Notes: a model not told the origin generated them from the sequence alone. A stretch of DNA of 64,000 bases from Chara braunii (GCA_003427395.1 BFEA01000198.1:645156-709155), one strand, 5' to 3'. Positions 33,971 through 45,213 are shown, counted from the first letter of the stretch. Numbers and translations are program-made.

Positions 33971-36900
33971 CTACTCCAAGCGGAGCCACCTAGATAACAC
34001 CAACTTCCCCTGCAAATTCACTGCTGCAAGTCTGTTCTTTTTGGCCCATGACCGCAGGAACCACAATCTCGCCCGGTCCCTTGCAGGGCCTTCTCTCGAT
34101 AACACCTTCATTCTCCAGTCAACAGTAATCATGTGCCGCACAGATGCCTTCATTCCCGCCTTGAGGGCTGGATCCGATAGATACTTGCGCTGGAAGAGCA
34201 CTGAATTTCGTTCCTTCCAAATCCACCAAAGCGCCATTGCCCTGATTGACACCGCCACGTAGCCCCAACCTTTCCCCGACTCTAATGAATCTGGGAGGAT
34301 ACCTGTTAGCGCCCATTCCAAGTCCCACTTAATTTCTTCTGGTCCCCCAAATTGCCTCCAGTGGTACTCCCACCACTTCCATATACGCAAAGAGAGTGGA
34401 CAGGAGCCCCAGAGGTGTTGCACTGTTTCAGGTTGGCGATGACATCTTGCACATTGGGTCTCCACGTCCATACCTCTGAGGAACAGAGATTCTGCGTCCA
34501 GGGGGGCTCCGTGTGTGATCAGCCATACCATTGACGCGTACTTCGTACTTGGCAGTCTTCTGCATATCTTCCAGCACTCTTTATAGTACTCCACTGAGAG
34601 ATCGGTCCCATTGGGTGCCTGAGGATGTGCCTCTTGAATCTTCACTGTTGAACTGCCTCTTTGCCTATGGATACCCATGCCCAGCTGTGAGGAGTATTGA
34701 TGCAACTCTGGTTTATTCCTCATTTCTGGCCAACCATACAGACATATATCTAGCTTCATTGCTCTGACAGGTGTCCCTCTCATATGCAGTACTGGTAGAG
34801 GTGGCCCGCCAGGTGAAAACTCCATATATACCCGCACTTCCTCCATCAATATCCGTCCCTTCAATTCCCTTTCTTCCTTAAACTGCAGTACTCCAGTGTA
34901 TCGGCCGTTCCTCTTTTGCTGCTCCTACACCTCCATGCGGTCGCTGTCCAGCCGCTTGAATATCTTGTCGTCCTGCCCTGTGCTGAGCAATCGCCTGCAC
35001 CACTGCTCCGGTAAATTCTCTTCACGAAGTAGTGACTTCCACTCATCTGGTATTGCTTTTATCAGTTCTTCCCGTCTTGCTTCCACATGCCAGAGCCTGC
35101 CCAGCTGCGATTTGAGGTTTTGGGTTGATTTCCAGTCATTCTGGAGGTCATCCCATAGATCCTCTATTCTCAACACTCCACGCTCCGCCCATGCTCTCCC
35201 GTAGGAGCCCAGACCCGAAGCTGCAAATGTCGTACCATCTTGTCTACTAATCCTTGAATTTTCAAAGAGGGGTTGCCTTAGCACCTCGTCTCGCGTACTC
35301 GGTGGCTTCAATGTTCTTGCTGGTGTTGACTTCCAAGCCTGAAGAACTCCTTGCCAAAATTGAGACTTAGTTTTGCGTCTTTGAAATGATGGGATGGTGA
35401 GCAAAAGCCACACATCTTCGCCTCTACTTAGGTCCCAATCTTTTGCAAAGTTGTATTCCGCCAATGCCACCCAACTGCGCCCCTCAGTGTCTTCTGCAGC
35501 TTTCACTGGCCACTTGCATAGCAGGGCTTTGTTCTGCTTTTCTGGGTCCAACAGGCCCAGGCCACCTTCCTCCTTCGTGGCACAGAGTTTTTCCCATGCC
35601 AACTTAGACATGTGACCTTCTCCTTCTTCCGAGTCCGGTTTCCAGATGTATCTGGATGCCACTCTCCTTATTCCTTTTGTTGCTGGCTTGCCCATTAGCC
35701 TGATCGAAGTAGCGTACCACAGTTGAGAGAAGATTGAGGCGTTCAAAACCAACGCCCTCCCAAACAGTGATAGGCCGTACACCATTTTCCATTTCTTGAG
35801 ACGTTGTTCAACCCTCTCCAACAGCAACCTGTCCTGTACATCTGCACAACTTTGTAAAGACACCTGCACTCCCAAAAACCTCTCAGAGGAGTCAGCAGGT
35901 ATCTTCCTCATTCCCATGTCCATACAAATGACAAATTGATTGGGTAGAAAATAGACCGATTTAGCCCAGTTCACTTGTGCCTCACACAATTCACAGTACT
36001 CTGCAAGAGTCTCCGTGACTGCATACAACGAGCTGTAGGAATTTCTAGTTATTATGGTGAGATCATCTGCAAGTGCACTACCCTTAAATTGCGTCTGTCC
36101 CTGCGTTCGGAGACCTACAATGTAAGGGTTCATCCTCACGTTGTTAAGGAGGACATCCATTTGTATGACGAATAACAGTGGTGCTAGGGGGCACCCCTGT
36201 CGCAGTGAGCGAGTCAGGGGAAATGGCTCAGATATTCTGCCATTAATCATGACGGACGCAGTTGCGTGGAAATACATAGCTTTGACCCACATACAGAAGT
36301 TCGGACCAATTCCCATGTGCCTCAGGGTTGTAAGCACAAAGGCCCATCCAACCCTGTCGTAGGCCTTTTCAAGGTCCAAGAACAGAACTGCCATGTCTAG
36401 TTGTTCCGCCGCAATCGTTTCCATGGACTCGACTATCTGCAAGTCTAATGGCCAAAGTTTTGGCCAACAGTTTGTAAGCTGAATTCAGTAGGGATATAGG
36501 TCGCCAGTTACATATGTTACTTTTGTCCCCCTTTTTAAATAGCAAGGTTATCACCCCTTTGGTCACTGCTGCAGGTAGGTTTGTACCCAACAGAACTGTA
36601 TTGTACATCTCTACTAGGTCCTGTTTGAACAGATTCCAAAAACAGAGGAAAAATTCCACGGGAAGCCCATCTTCGCCCGGGGCCTTTCCCCTGGCCATTT
36701 GGTTGACTGCATGAGTCAGTTCTTCTACCGTAATTGGTCTATCCAATGCTAAGCGCCCTTCCACAGGGATCCTAGTTACCGTGTGGTCCCAAAACAAGGA
36801 GGATTCAGCGAGGTTTCTGTCGGCATCCTCCAGAGGGTTCCTGGAAGAGAGGATGTCTTTGAAATAAGTGCATGCGTACTCACACATCCCGGCGGTCTCT

Positions 36901-38135
36901 ATTGATTTGCGCAGATTCGGATCGAATGGATGCACTAGCTCCTTCATGAGACGATGCTGCGAAGTCTGGCGATTTACTAGCGCGAATGTCTCTTTGGACA
37001 TGCGATCCAGTTTTTCCATACCTTTTACCTTGCACCATTCCTGCCAGATTTTCTGCCTCTCAGCTTGTATTTCTTCCGATTTCAGCAGCCAGCGTAGCCT
37101 TTCCCTTGCCCAGTAAATGTCTGAGACTGGGTGTGCGCCCATCGCTGACTCTGCTTCCTCAATTTTTGCTTTACATATGTATTCCTCCTTGTTTCTGAAG
37201 TGCGCTTTCACTATCGAAAAGACAGCAAGACCTTTTGATATTATTCTGAGCCCTACTGGCAGCCACTCCCCTGTGGTTGAAAACAGGCCCTTAGTAGTCT
37301 GCCAATGTTGGTTCTGTTGTGTTACCCATTGTACTATACCTGGGTCTTTCAAATTTTCCGCATTTAGGCGAAAAAAGCCTCTTCCCCGATCAATACAAGG
37401 CCCCGGGGCAAGACGTGCAACTACAGGGTAGTGATCTGACAGTAGAGCCACATCCGGGGCCGCCGATAACAGAGACTCCCATGCTGTGGCTCTAACAAAA
37501 ATCATATCCAGTCGTCTTTGCTTCTTAGGGCACGGATTCTTCTTGCTCGCTGGATGCCACGTAAAGCCATAGTCATCCGGGTGTGTTATCCGGAAGGGAT
37601 CTAACAGGGATTCTCTCTCTAGAAAGGACATTAACAGCTTTGCGTCTGTTCGAATCGGTCGAACTTCCAGGGTGTCTATTCCTGGGTTTAACACCGTATT
37701 CCAGTCGCCCATGAGTACCAAATTCTCTACATCTGGAACGATATCGGACAGATCAGCAAAAAACCGCAGTCTTTCACTGCGGTCTACCGGGGCGTAGACA
37801 CTCATAAACGCCCATGGTTCATCCGCAATTATGCCTTTCACCCATGCCCACCTTCCCCAGTTATCAATACACTCATCTACCCACTCGAAGTCTAGATTGC
37901 TGTGCACCAGAATGGCGGTACCACCTCTTGTCCCTTGCGCTGGGGCCCACAGTTGTGGCCCATCCCACCAGCGACCGAGTTCCTGAATTTTATGGGCGTC
38001 TAATTTAGTCTCTTGGAGACATATTATCTGTGCCCTTTGTGCATGGATCCAGGTCTCAAGTTTACTTCTCTTCTCCCTGTTATTCTGGTCACATAATCCC
38101 CTAACATTCCGAGATCCAACTTTGAAATGGTTCAT
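33971..38135 (-). pseudogene. LINE L2 ORF2: endonuclease-reverse transcriptase, two lesions
   Basis: The N-terminal APE endonuclease keeps all expected residues: N10, E42 (LQETK), Y114, D144 and N146 (GDWN), D210 and the S233-D234-H235 triplet (LLSDHYPV). The RT follows with KAPGEDGLPVEFF and NWRPISLLN. Near 36445, after LAIRL, the frame shifts. Compared with L1, about 29 residues around the QGRSIFDD block are missing, so a deletion of about 85-88 bp that is not a multiple of three is inferred. The next frame has motif A (FLDLEKAYDRV), motif B (SLRQGCPLAPLLF), motif C (SALADDL) and the thumb. One TAG at about 34925-34927 interrupts an otherwise continuous frame. The last 297 codons hold CARCHRQPETVQHLWGSC, a zinc-binding domain, then KWW. 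ORF2 begins inside the ORF1 stop (ATGA). Confidence 0.93.
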
Positions 38136-40531
38136 GAGGGGTGAGAATGGTCATCCTGTTTATGGATCTGACCGTTCCCTGATGTACGAACTTTCGTACG
38201 TCTGAACTGCGAATGCGGCGACGGGCGAGCTGGCATCCAAGGTGAGGTGAGGCTATCTCTAAAGAACATAGACGACAGGTTCCTGCCCTTCAATCTCTTA
38301 TTACACTCCGCAACGAAATCTGCACACAGACCGTCATCCAGTCGAACCTCTGGGTTCCCCGGCCTATCAAACCAGTTTCCTGGAGCCCAAACAATTCCTT
38401 CTCCTTCAAGTACAGGGAAGGCATCCGAGGGTAAGCGCAGATCCACGAATGGTACATACAGTCTGTGGCATGTGCCTGGCGGATGTTGCCTCACGGCTCT
38501 GCCCATTGTAATGTTTGGTACAATCCGACAAGGGAACCTGTTCTTCAACAACGTTTGAACACAGTTTAAGATCTCTTCGTTGTTCAGAGGCAGGTTCGTG
38601 GGAAAAGATGCCATCCCCAAACCACCGTTCCCCATATCAAAACAGAGGATCATAGCCCCTGTCGAGTTAGGTACACAAATAACCGGAACAATCCGTTTGA
38701 GTGAGGCAGCAGCTCCCCTTGGTACCGAGGCCATACCTGTCTTACCATCTAACCCCAGATCATTTGCGTTTTCCTCATTCGCTTGCCAGAGTTTCTCCGC
38801 AGCAAGGACTACCGAAGAGGCTGAGGACTCGCCTTCCAAAAAACTAAGAGAGCGGGAGGATTTTTCCCCCTCCGGGCCCTCCAGTCGCGTTCTACGTTGT
38901 TTTAGTGGGCATTTTCCAGCTCTCATGGACAAGGCGTTCATAGCTTCTTGAGCTTCACTCATGTCATTCTGTCCTCCTTGCGGAATTTGTGCTTTCTCAG
39001 GACCTTTTCCTCTTTGATCCAACGTAGGCTCTCGACTCAACGGCTGTGAGGTCGGTGGGCATTGATCGCCGTTCCCCGCATTAGAGTTCCCTCCTGACGT
39101 TCTGGCTTTGAGTAATGATACTTCCGCCACTTCGGAAGCGGGCGGCTTACCTCTACCCAGTTCCAGTCCAGGGGGGGGGGGTTCTGGTTCATACGTTGGA
39201 TTGAAGTGTTCACTAAAGCCTGGTCTATGCGGTTGAGCAGAGCAGAACCCCGGGATGTTACCAGGCATATGGAAGGAGCCTGTGAATGTTCCTGGGTTCA
39301 TCACCGGTATTGTGCCATGTGCATAACTCCCTGGTGAGCTGTGCCACCCAGGTGGAAATGGTGCTCGATATTGTGTGTAGTGTTGCTGGGACGGTCGTCC
39401 GTCCGACTCTGAGCCAGGGACTGCTGTGCGAAAGCCTGGCTGTTGGTTGCTCGGGTGGACGAGAGGGACTCCTGTTGCGGGTGGGGGGCCTGCAGCACTT
39501 GGGTTCACTCTAAGTGACGGGCCGGCCGCACTTGGGCTCGCTCTGAGTGAGGGGGGGGGCTGACTGGGGGCTCGAGAGGATGATGAGCCAGCATGGTTGG
39601 ATGGATGTCGTGCTTGGAAACCCGGGCAAGGGGGGGGCCGGTTTGCTGACGATGCAGCATTTGAATTGGACCCGTGCATGGGGTGCTGAGGACACACTGG
39701 GTTGTCTTCCGTGTGGTAAAACCATCTGCACTTCTTGCACCATTCTGTCGCCTGTGATACAAATTCGAGTTGGAATTTTTCGCCATCCTTGCAGAATTCC
39801 AGCTTCTCCTTCCAGGTCTGCCTTGCCTCCGCGGCAAGGTCCAGTTTCATATTCATCAGACTAGGAAAGTGATTGTCCTTTTGAGGGGGGTACACCTTCA
39901 GCACTTTTGCCATCGAGTTCTCAACAGCCCACTGGACGTGAAACATCGCGCGAAGAGAGACCCTAATAGCCATAACCCAGAATTTCCCTGCACCTTCCTG
40001 GGCTTTCATGTCATCTAACTCCTTTTTCGTGGCCCATCTGCGGAATTGCACTGGGTAGGTGACATTAGGGTTGTTCGACGAACTCAGATCTGCTAGTGCT
40101 ATTCTATCCGACCCCTTACTTATCATAAAATCAGCTATCTCTTTGGTTGTAGCAACAAAAGAGAATACATTGGCTCCCTCGAACTTAATCCTACCCCTTT
40201 TCAGGGAAGGGTTTACTGCTGGATTTGTGCACCAACCGTCTTCGTAAATTCGAATCAACATTTCTTTGATTTTCTTTGGAAGTGCTTTCGCCTCATCCAC
40301 GAAGATTATCACTACCGTCCTTTCTTTCAACCATCGGACCACGGCATCATCAATTTTCGGGTTAAGTGTGATTGTGGCTGTGCGTCCCTCGCAAACCACA
40401 GTGCCATGATCGAGTCCCTCCGGGTACACCCCATCCTCTATGCACTTGGCTATTAGCTCTCGAATCCTACCCTCCTCCGGGTCAGTTGATTCAGCCATTT
40501 GAATGGCTATCTCTCTTAAATAAATGAGCAA
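38132..40531 (-). CDS. LINE L2 ORF1, 799 codons, nucleic-acid-binding type
   Basis: An intact frame. Residues 1-260 form a mixed alpha/beta part resembling plant LINE ORF1 proteins in place and size; exact family membership is not certain. A C-x2-C-x11-C-x2-H cluster (C265, C268, C280, H283) may bind zinc. Residues about 290-480 are rich in Pro, Ser, Gly and His and look disordered. Residues about 600-799 form a second ordered part with a conserved-looking VPVICVPNSTGAMILCFDMG stretch. Met1 at 40531 or Met12 (40498) could be the start. The stop overlaps the ORF2 start as ATGA, which suggests coupled translation. ORF1 probably packages the element RNA. Confidence 0.8.
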   Translation of the reverse strand: MLIYLREIAIQMAESTDPEEGRIRELIAKCIEDGVYPEGLDHGTVVCEGRTATITLNPKIDDAVVRWLKERTVVIIFVDEAKALPKKIKEMLIRIYEDGWCTNPAVNPSLKRGRIKFEGANVFSFVATTKEIADFMISKGSDRIALADLSSSNNPNVTYPVQFRRWATKKELDDMKAQEGAGKFWVMAIRVSLRAMFHVQWAVENSMAKVLKVYPPQKDNHFPSLMNMKLDLAAEARQTWKEKLEFCKDGEKFQLEFVSQATEWCKKCRWFYHTEDNPVCPQHPMHGSNSNAASSANRPPPCPGFQARHPSNHAGSSSSRAPSQPPPSLRASPSAAGPSLRVNPSAAGPPPATGVPLVHPSNQQPGFRTAVPGSESDGRPSQQHYTQYRAPFPPGWHSSPGSYAHGTIPVMNPGTFTGSFHMPGNIPGFCSAQPHRPGFSEHFNPTYEPEPPPPGLELGRGKPPASEVAEVSLLKARTSGGNSNAGNGDQCPPTSQPLSREPTLDQRGKGPEKAQIPQGGQNDMSEAQEAMNALSMRAGKCPLKQRRTRLEGPEGEKSSRSLSFLEGESSASSVVLAAEKLWQANEENANDLGLDGKTGMASVPRGAAASLKRIVPVICVPNSTGAMILCFDMGNGGLGMASFPTNLPLNNEEILNCVQTLLKNRFPCRIVPNITMGRAVRQHPPGTCHRLYVPFVDLRLPSDAFPVLEGEGIVWAPGNWFDRPGNPEVRLDDGLCADFVAECNKRLKGRNLSSMFFRDSLTSPWMPARPSPHSQFRRTKVRTSGNGQIHKQDDHSHPS

Positions 40532-41406
40532 AAAAGTTCACCACACGTGATTACCCGTCTAAGCCCTTATCCCTCTTCGGGCTGTTTCTCTACCGAGTCC
40601 CTAACTCTCGCCTATTTGCTAGTAAAGTCAGCTTGCTAACACACCGTGGATTGCTAGCAGTGTCCTCTTATTAGCATACCGTGAGCAAGACCATTGAACT
40701 GGGCAATCGATCATTCCACCTCAATCAAAAAGTCAAACATGGGAAAGATATGGGGGATTACCAAGATGTTACCTCTGGAGTGCTTCTGTCGAGCGGCTTA
40801 TTAACCTACCGCTCTTGTCGGCCCGCATGCCTTCTTCACGTCTCTTCCACCTTTCCGCATCCCACCTCGTAACTCCATCGTGTCTTGGTCATATGTCTGA
40901 CCTTCACCATGCTAGCAAAATTATCGACTATCTCGTCGAACTTTCATGAGTGACCGATTCTAGGAGTTGACTCCTTCTGATGATGACGGCGCCCATCAGC
41001 GTCGTTGCTTCACTTCATTCACATGTGGTTTCTTCACTACAAGAGAACCCTTCGCCAACCCCTATGCCTCCCATGCTCAAGGAGATGGTTGGCGTCAACA
41101 ATTGACGCGAGGAGGTGGTCGTACCACTCCCGCCCTGCGGCCGTGCGAGAGTAGTGGAAAGGTGCCGGCGGACTACTGCCGGCGGCGCGGTGCGGAGCGC
41201 TACCGGACTCCCGTCGCCGCGCCTCCCTCCTTCCATCCATCGTACTTGCTTTCTTGCAATGTGTCCTGCACTGATTTTTTTTTTGATTATTTTTCTTTTT
41301 CTTTTATTTTTCTTTAGAAGAATTCCTTCATTGATATTTGAACATCGTGCTTCTGCATGATGATCGCGAATAGCCTATTATTTTTATTTTTTTTATTTTT
41401 TTGAAA

Positions 41407-41545
41407 AGGGCGGCCCCAGCCAATTCAGTGAAATCGTTGGTTTTTCAACTTACTCATCAAGGGGTTCCATCATCTAGATTCGAACACGGGTCTGTGTTTT
41501 CAACAGTTCATGGGTGTACCCACTGAGCTAGGCTCTTGGGTGAAT
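41407..41545 (-). ncRNA. tRNA-derived sequence, minus strand
   Basis: On the minus strand: TAGCTCAGTGGG, a perfect A box (complement of 41519-41530), and GTGTTCGAATCT, a perfect B box (complement of 41476-41487), 31 bp apart. ACACCCATGAACT lies between them and also occurs at 42631-42643. This marks a SINE family shared by both sites. It may be a tRNA pseudogene. Confidence 0.55.
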
Positions 41546-41687
41546 CGCCTACTCTGTCTTCTTCCTCTAGGAAAGATACACCCCCTTTTAATTACTTTTT
41601 TTTATTGTTTCTAAACCATTCTATATTATTATTCTCTCAAATTCCTTTTGCTTTTCACTACCTACCTACCCCTACTCCTATGGATGT

Positions 41688-42335
41688 ATAGGGCCTCGCC
41701 ACACCACAGTCGAAAGGCAAAACAAAATTGATGTCTGTCGGAATAAACTCGACAGCCCCCCTTTAGCCACACAGCACTGTAGAGTGGACGCACTTGTGAA
41801 TGCAAGATGGAAAAAGAAGAATGCGCCTGAGGGTACGACAAACATGAGTCCATCCCGACCTCACGCCCACTCACCAAATTTCGAAGAGAAGTCGATGGTG
41901 CAGCCGAGGACTGTCAAAAGCATCGAAGTAGCAGGCTGGGGATTCAACAATTTTCGACAGGAGGTGTCGAGAAGCATTCTCTGACAACTTGCCGCGAATT
42001 TTCTTCCCGTCTCCACTTTTTTTTTTTTTTTTTTTTAATGAGGCCACTCAGCGAGTGAACGGCCAGGTGAAAAAAATGGGGCAAGCTGCCTGTATGTGCT
42101 CTCGAAGGAATAGTTTGCGAGTCAGGCATGCAGCCACACTATCGAAAATTGCGTTTTCGACAGCCTGTGTGGCCAAGAGAAACTATCGAAAATCGCGTTT
42201 TCTACAGTGCTGTGGCGAGGCCCATAGAGGGGAACTCTGCAAGGATGGGTGCCTTACAAATTCATGTTGCCCGCTGCCCCAACAGCCATATTTTTTGTCT
42301 TTTGTGCATCTGGTGAGTAGTGGAGCAAGGCCCTA
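41688..42335. repeat. Foldback element with GGGCCT-GC ends
   Basis: The left end ATAGGGCCTCGCCACACCAC and the right end GTAGTGGAGCAAGGCCCTAT are inverted copies matching at 15 of 20 positions. Inside, ACTATCGAAAATTGCGTTTTCGACAG-type palindromes occur twice (42137-42160 and 42182-42208). The T tract at 42018-42036 splits the interior. No ORF is supported. Confidence 0.6.
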
Positions 42336-42611
42336 TTCGGACGTTCATACCAGAATGTCTCCACGTTTTTCCCTTCTTTTTTTTTCTCGTACATTTTTGC
42401 TTTGCCCCTCATAGATGCGGTATTTGCTCCTCAGAGATGCTCCTCACAAACCCTGCAACGTGTACTCTTCCCCTCAGGGCACTGTTGGGAAGTTGCACAC
42501 AACTTTGTGCTGTGTCCCCGGGCCTCCACCACCCACAAAGTTGCCCCCCCCTATTTGCCTCCATGGGGACTGACCAACGGCCAGAATGGCCAGAACAAAT
42601 GGACACCCCCA

Positions 42612-42680
42612 ACACGCCTAGCTAAGTCGGTACACCCATGAACTCTTGAAATGCACACCTCAGTTCAAGTCCCAGAGTGG
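42612..42680 (+). ncRNA. tRNA-derived sequence, plus strand
   Basis: A-box-like TAGCTAAGTCGG (42619-42630), the shared word ACACCCATGAACT, and B-box-like CAGTTCAAGTCCC (42661-42673). Spacing matches the minus-strand copy at 41407-41545. Confidence 0.5.
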
Positions 42681-42902
42681 ATGAAGAGAATGAAATGATT
42701 CTGAATTACCTTTGGACTGGTCAGGTCAATGATGATATGTCAAGGCGGTCCGGCCAAGTTGAGTGCACACTGAAGGCATACTCACAGGGGGACCTTTTTT
42801 TTTATTTTTTTTTATTAAAAGCTCCAATCTATTCGTGGGGAGCATCACGTGCTGGGAACCGGGCCCAGCGTCCCTTATAATGGGAATACAATTCAATACA
42901 TA

Positions 42903-43058
42903 GATGATTGACAATTGATGAAAATTTGGGATGATTGAGGATCACTTTGGATGATTTAGGATGTCAGAGTAGGTGATTGAGATGATTGACAATTGATGAA
43001 AATTTGGGATGATTGAGGATCACTTTGGATGATTTAGGATGTCAGAGTAGGTGATTGA
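42903..43058. repeat. Perfect 78-bp tandem duplication
   Basis: GATGATTGACAATTGATGAA starts at 42903 and at 42981. The two 78-bp units look identical throughout, so the event is recent or recently homogenised. Confidence 0.9.
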
Positions 43059-43921
43059 GGTCATGAAATAGAGCTAGATGATGACTAATCAGAAAGATTG
43101 TCTACTCAGCACTGAATTACTATTCTATGCCTAATTTCCTGTATCCATTCCAAACAACCAATCACAATTGAGCCGGTGCTGTGCACCAATCAGGCCACTT
43201 CCCGGTGTCGGACCAAATACCCAAGGGTATTTGGCCATGCTTTTGCATTTGACACGGTGACGGCGTCGGCTACCGTGACGGGGCCAGTCTGGAATGGAAA
43301 GGGTGTGCGTGCTTGGCGTGACACTGGAAACGAATTCCTCGGCTATTGAGGCCGGGGCAAAAATCGGTGAGAAAATTTCGTTAAGTATATGCGCGCGTTG
43401 TTATGACGCACGCCGTGATGATTAGGATCAGTAGTAATACCCCTCGACAGTAGAGGTCGAGGGGTCAGTTGGGTTGATGTTGTGTCAGGTAGATCTACGA
43501 CACACATTGAGACGTGGGATGCTACCTGTCTACCTACTGGTGCTGGGTGTCTAACAAGTGCCAACTTTTGTCTTCTTCTGTTCAGCCTAAGTGCCCGACA
43601 CATTTACGTCTACTTGGTGTGGTACCGGCATGCCTATTACTAAAGTGTTTCCGCTATCGCGAACCTCTTTTCCCGCCACTTGAGCAGTTGTCTGATCGCA
43701 ATCCTCAATGTCACAGCTATAGGTAAGTGCCGGCCTCCGGGCCTTTAGAGCAACCAAGTGCCCTTGCGGGGCACACGCACACTTAGGCCGGCAAACACTC
43801 AGATAGTCAATCAGACCAGCAGGCGTGTGCACACGCAGACCTAGAAGACAGGCCCGGGCTACTAATCGGTCCAAGCCACTGCTCTATACATACCAGAGCA
43901 ACTCCCTTTCTACTTGAATTG

Positions 43922-44003
43922 GGAGCTAGCTCAGTAGGTTAGGGTGTAGACTGTTCAGCGACAGACTCACGGATTGAATTTGCCCGACCCTTGAACTAGC
44001 TCC
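43922..44003 (+). ncRNA. tRNA-like module of XD (82 nt) with TTTTT terminator
   Basis: GGAGCTA and TAGCTCC close the unit. TAGCTCAGTAGG is a perfect A box and GGATTGAATTTG a weak B box. TTTTT follows immediately (44003-44007). It corresponds to XB 7796-7879 in size, ends and A box, although the middle differs. Confidence 0.55.
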
Positions 44004-44031
44004 TTTTTGCAAGGAGCTCAGCTTTAACTGC

Positions 44032-44110
44032 ATTCCGAAAGCCGGGACTTGAACCCGTGACCTCGAGATTGGGGTTAGCCGCGGTTAGACCTCGTTGTGA
44101 CAGTTGGCAC
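44032..44110 (-). ncRNA. Second tRNA-like module of XD, opposite strand
   Basis: On the minus strand it has CACGGGTTCAAGTCCC, a good B box with T-arm-like pairing, then GGCTTTCGGAA. Upstream is CTAACCCCAATCTCGAGGT, as in an anticodon-to-variable arm. The A box is poor. It lies about 30 bp from the plus-strand module and points toward it. Confidence 0.5.
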
Positions 44111-44394
44111 GACCGGGTAGTTAGCAGTTAAAATTTATTAGATTTGATTTCTTTTTATTAGATTCTTATTATTTTATTATTATTATTATTTTTATTATTA
44201 TTCTTTTAGTTTATGATCCCGTAGTTACTCTTCACAGATTCGCTTTAGTGAATCTGTGTAAGGAAGCCGGGCGGATTCATTCCCACGAAGTCTACCCGAC
44301 TTCGAACGCGGCATCCGCGACTCCGGTCTGCGTTTCAGGCAAAGTGCTCATCGGGGTCGTCGAGTGACACTACTAGCCGTGCTAGCAGCGGGGT

Positions 44395-45010
44395 AGGAAG
44401 GTGCACGGAGAGAGAGAGCGATGAGGGACAAGCGGAAAAAGGAGGAGGAGATGCGCAGGGAGGAGAGAAAGAAGGAGGGCACAGGGAGGATACGCAAGCG
44501 TGCGCGGTAGAAGGAGGCTCGGGGAGGATGCGTAGCGTGCGGGAGAGTGCGCGCAAAGACTGGAAGAGCAAGCGCGGGGGTAGCAGAAAAGGAAGTGCGC
44601 GGAGGGGAGGAAGATGGTCGCTCCTGCAGTGAAGTAGTATAGGAAGAAGAAGAAGAAGAAGAAGAAGAAGAAGGGAGAAGGAGAAAAAGAGAGAAGAAGA
44701 AGAGAAGAAGGAGAAGAGAGGGGGAGTAGAAAAAATAGCACTTACCTGACGACAGCGGCTCCGATAACGGCGGTTCCGAAGACGACGGTAACGACGACGA
44801 CGGCGAGAAGAAAGGAGGTAAGTCTACAAACGTACGAAAAGAGAGTTCTTCTTCTTTCTCTTCTAAGTCCACCTTCTCTCCTTCACCCTCTCCTTATCTG
44901 GCTTCTCAGTATCTGTAGACTACGAGAGATCTGTGATAGAGAGAGAGAGAGAGAGAGAGTGAGAGAGAGAGGGGAGAAAGTGCGAAAAAGAGAGAGAGAG
45001 AGAGGGAGAG
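44395..45010. repeat. Purine-rich region of XD with GAA and GA tracts
   Basis: GGAGGAGAAAGAAGGAG-type sequence holds a GAA run at 44646-44674 and GA runs at 44938-44960 and 44988-45005. ORFs on either strand here reflect base composition. Confidence 0.8.
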
Positions 45011-45213
45011 ATTGGGTGAGATACACATCGCCGAACAGATAAGTCTCCAACCCCTGGGGCTGGCATACATCGATAGACGAGCAAAAATTGAATGAATCTT
45101 CCGCCAAGGCATAGAAATATACATACTACATGTGTGTGTGTGTGTGCGTGTGTGTGTGAGTGTGAGAGAGAGAGCGTGGTGACTCGACATTGGATTTCTG
45201 ACATTTTGAAGAG

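Larger units (their letters stand above)
33602..41241 (-). mobile_element. LINE L2, near full length, L1-like with APE endonuclease
   Basis: Runs from a 5' region at 41241 through ORF1, ORF2 and a 3' untranslated region to poly(A) (T at 33604-33621). GTACTTGCTTTCTT occurs at 33588-33601 and 41242-41255, a candidate 14-bp target duplication that sets the length at about 7.64 kb. The leader between 40532 and 41241 has no long ORF. The 3' tail differs from that of L4, L5 and R1, so two LINE tail types coexist. Confidence 0.85.

Noticed and set aside
44348-44872. 174-codon Ser/Pro/Leu-rich minus-strand ORF
   Set aside because: Purine-rich low-complexity DNA on the plus strand produces open frames in several registers.
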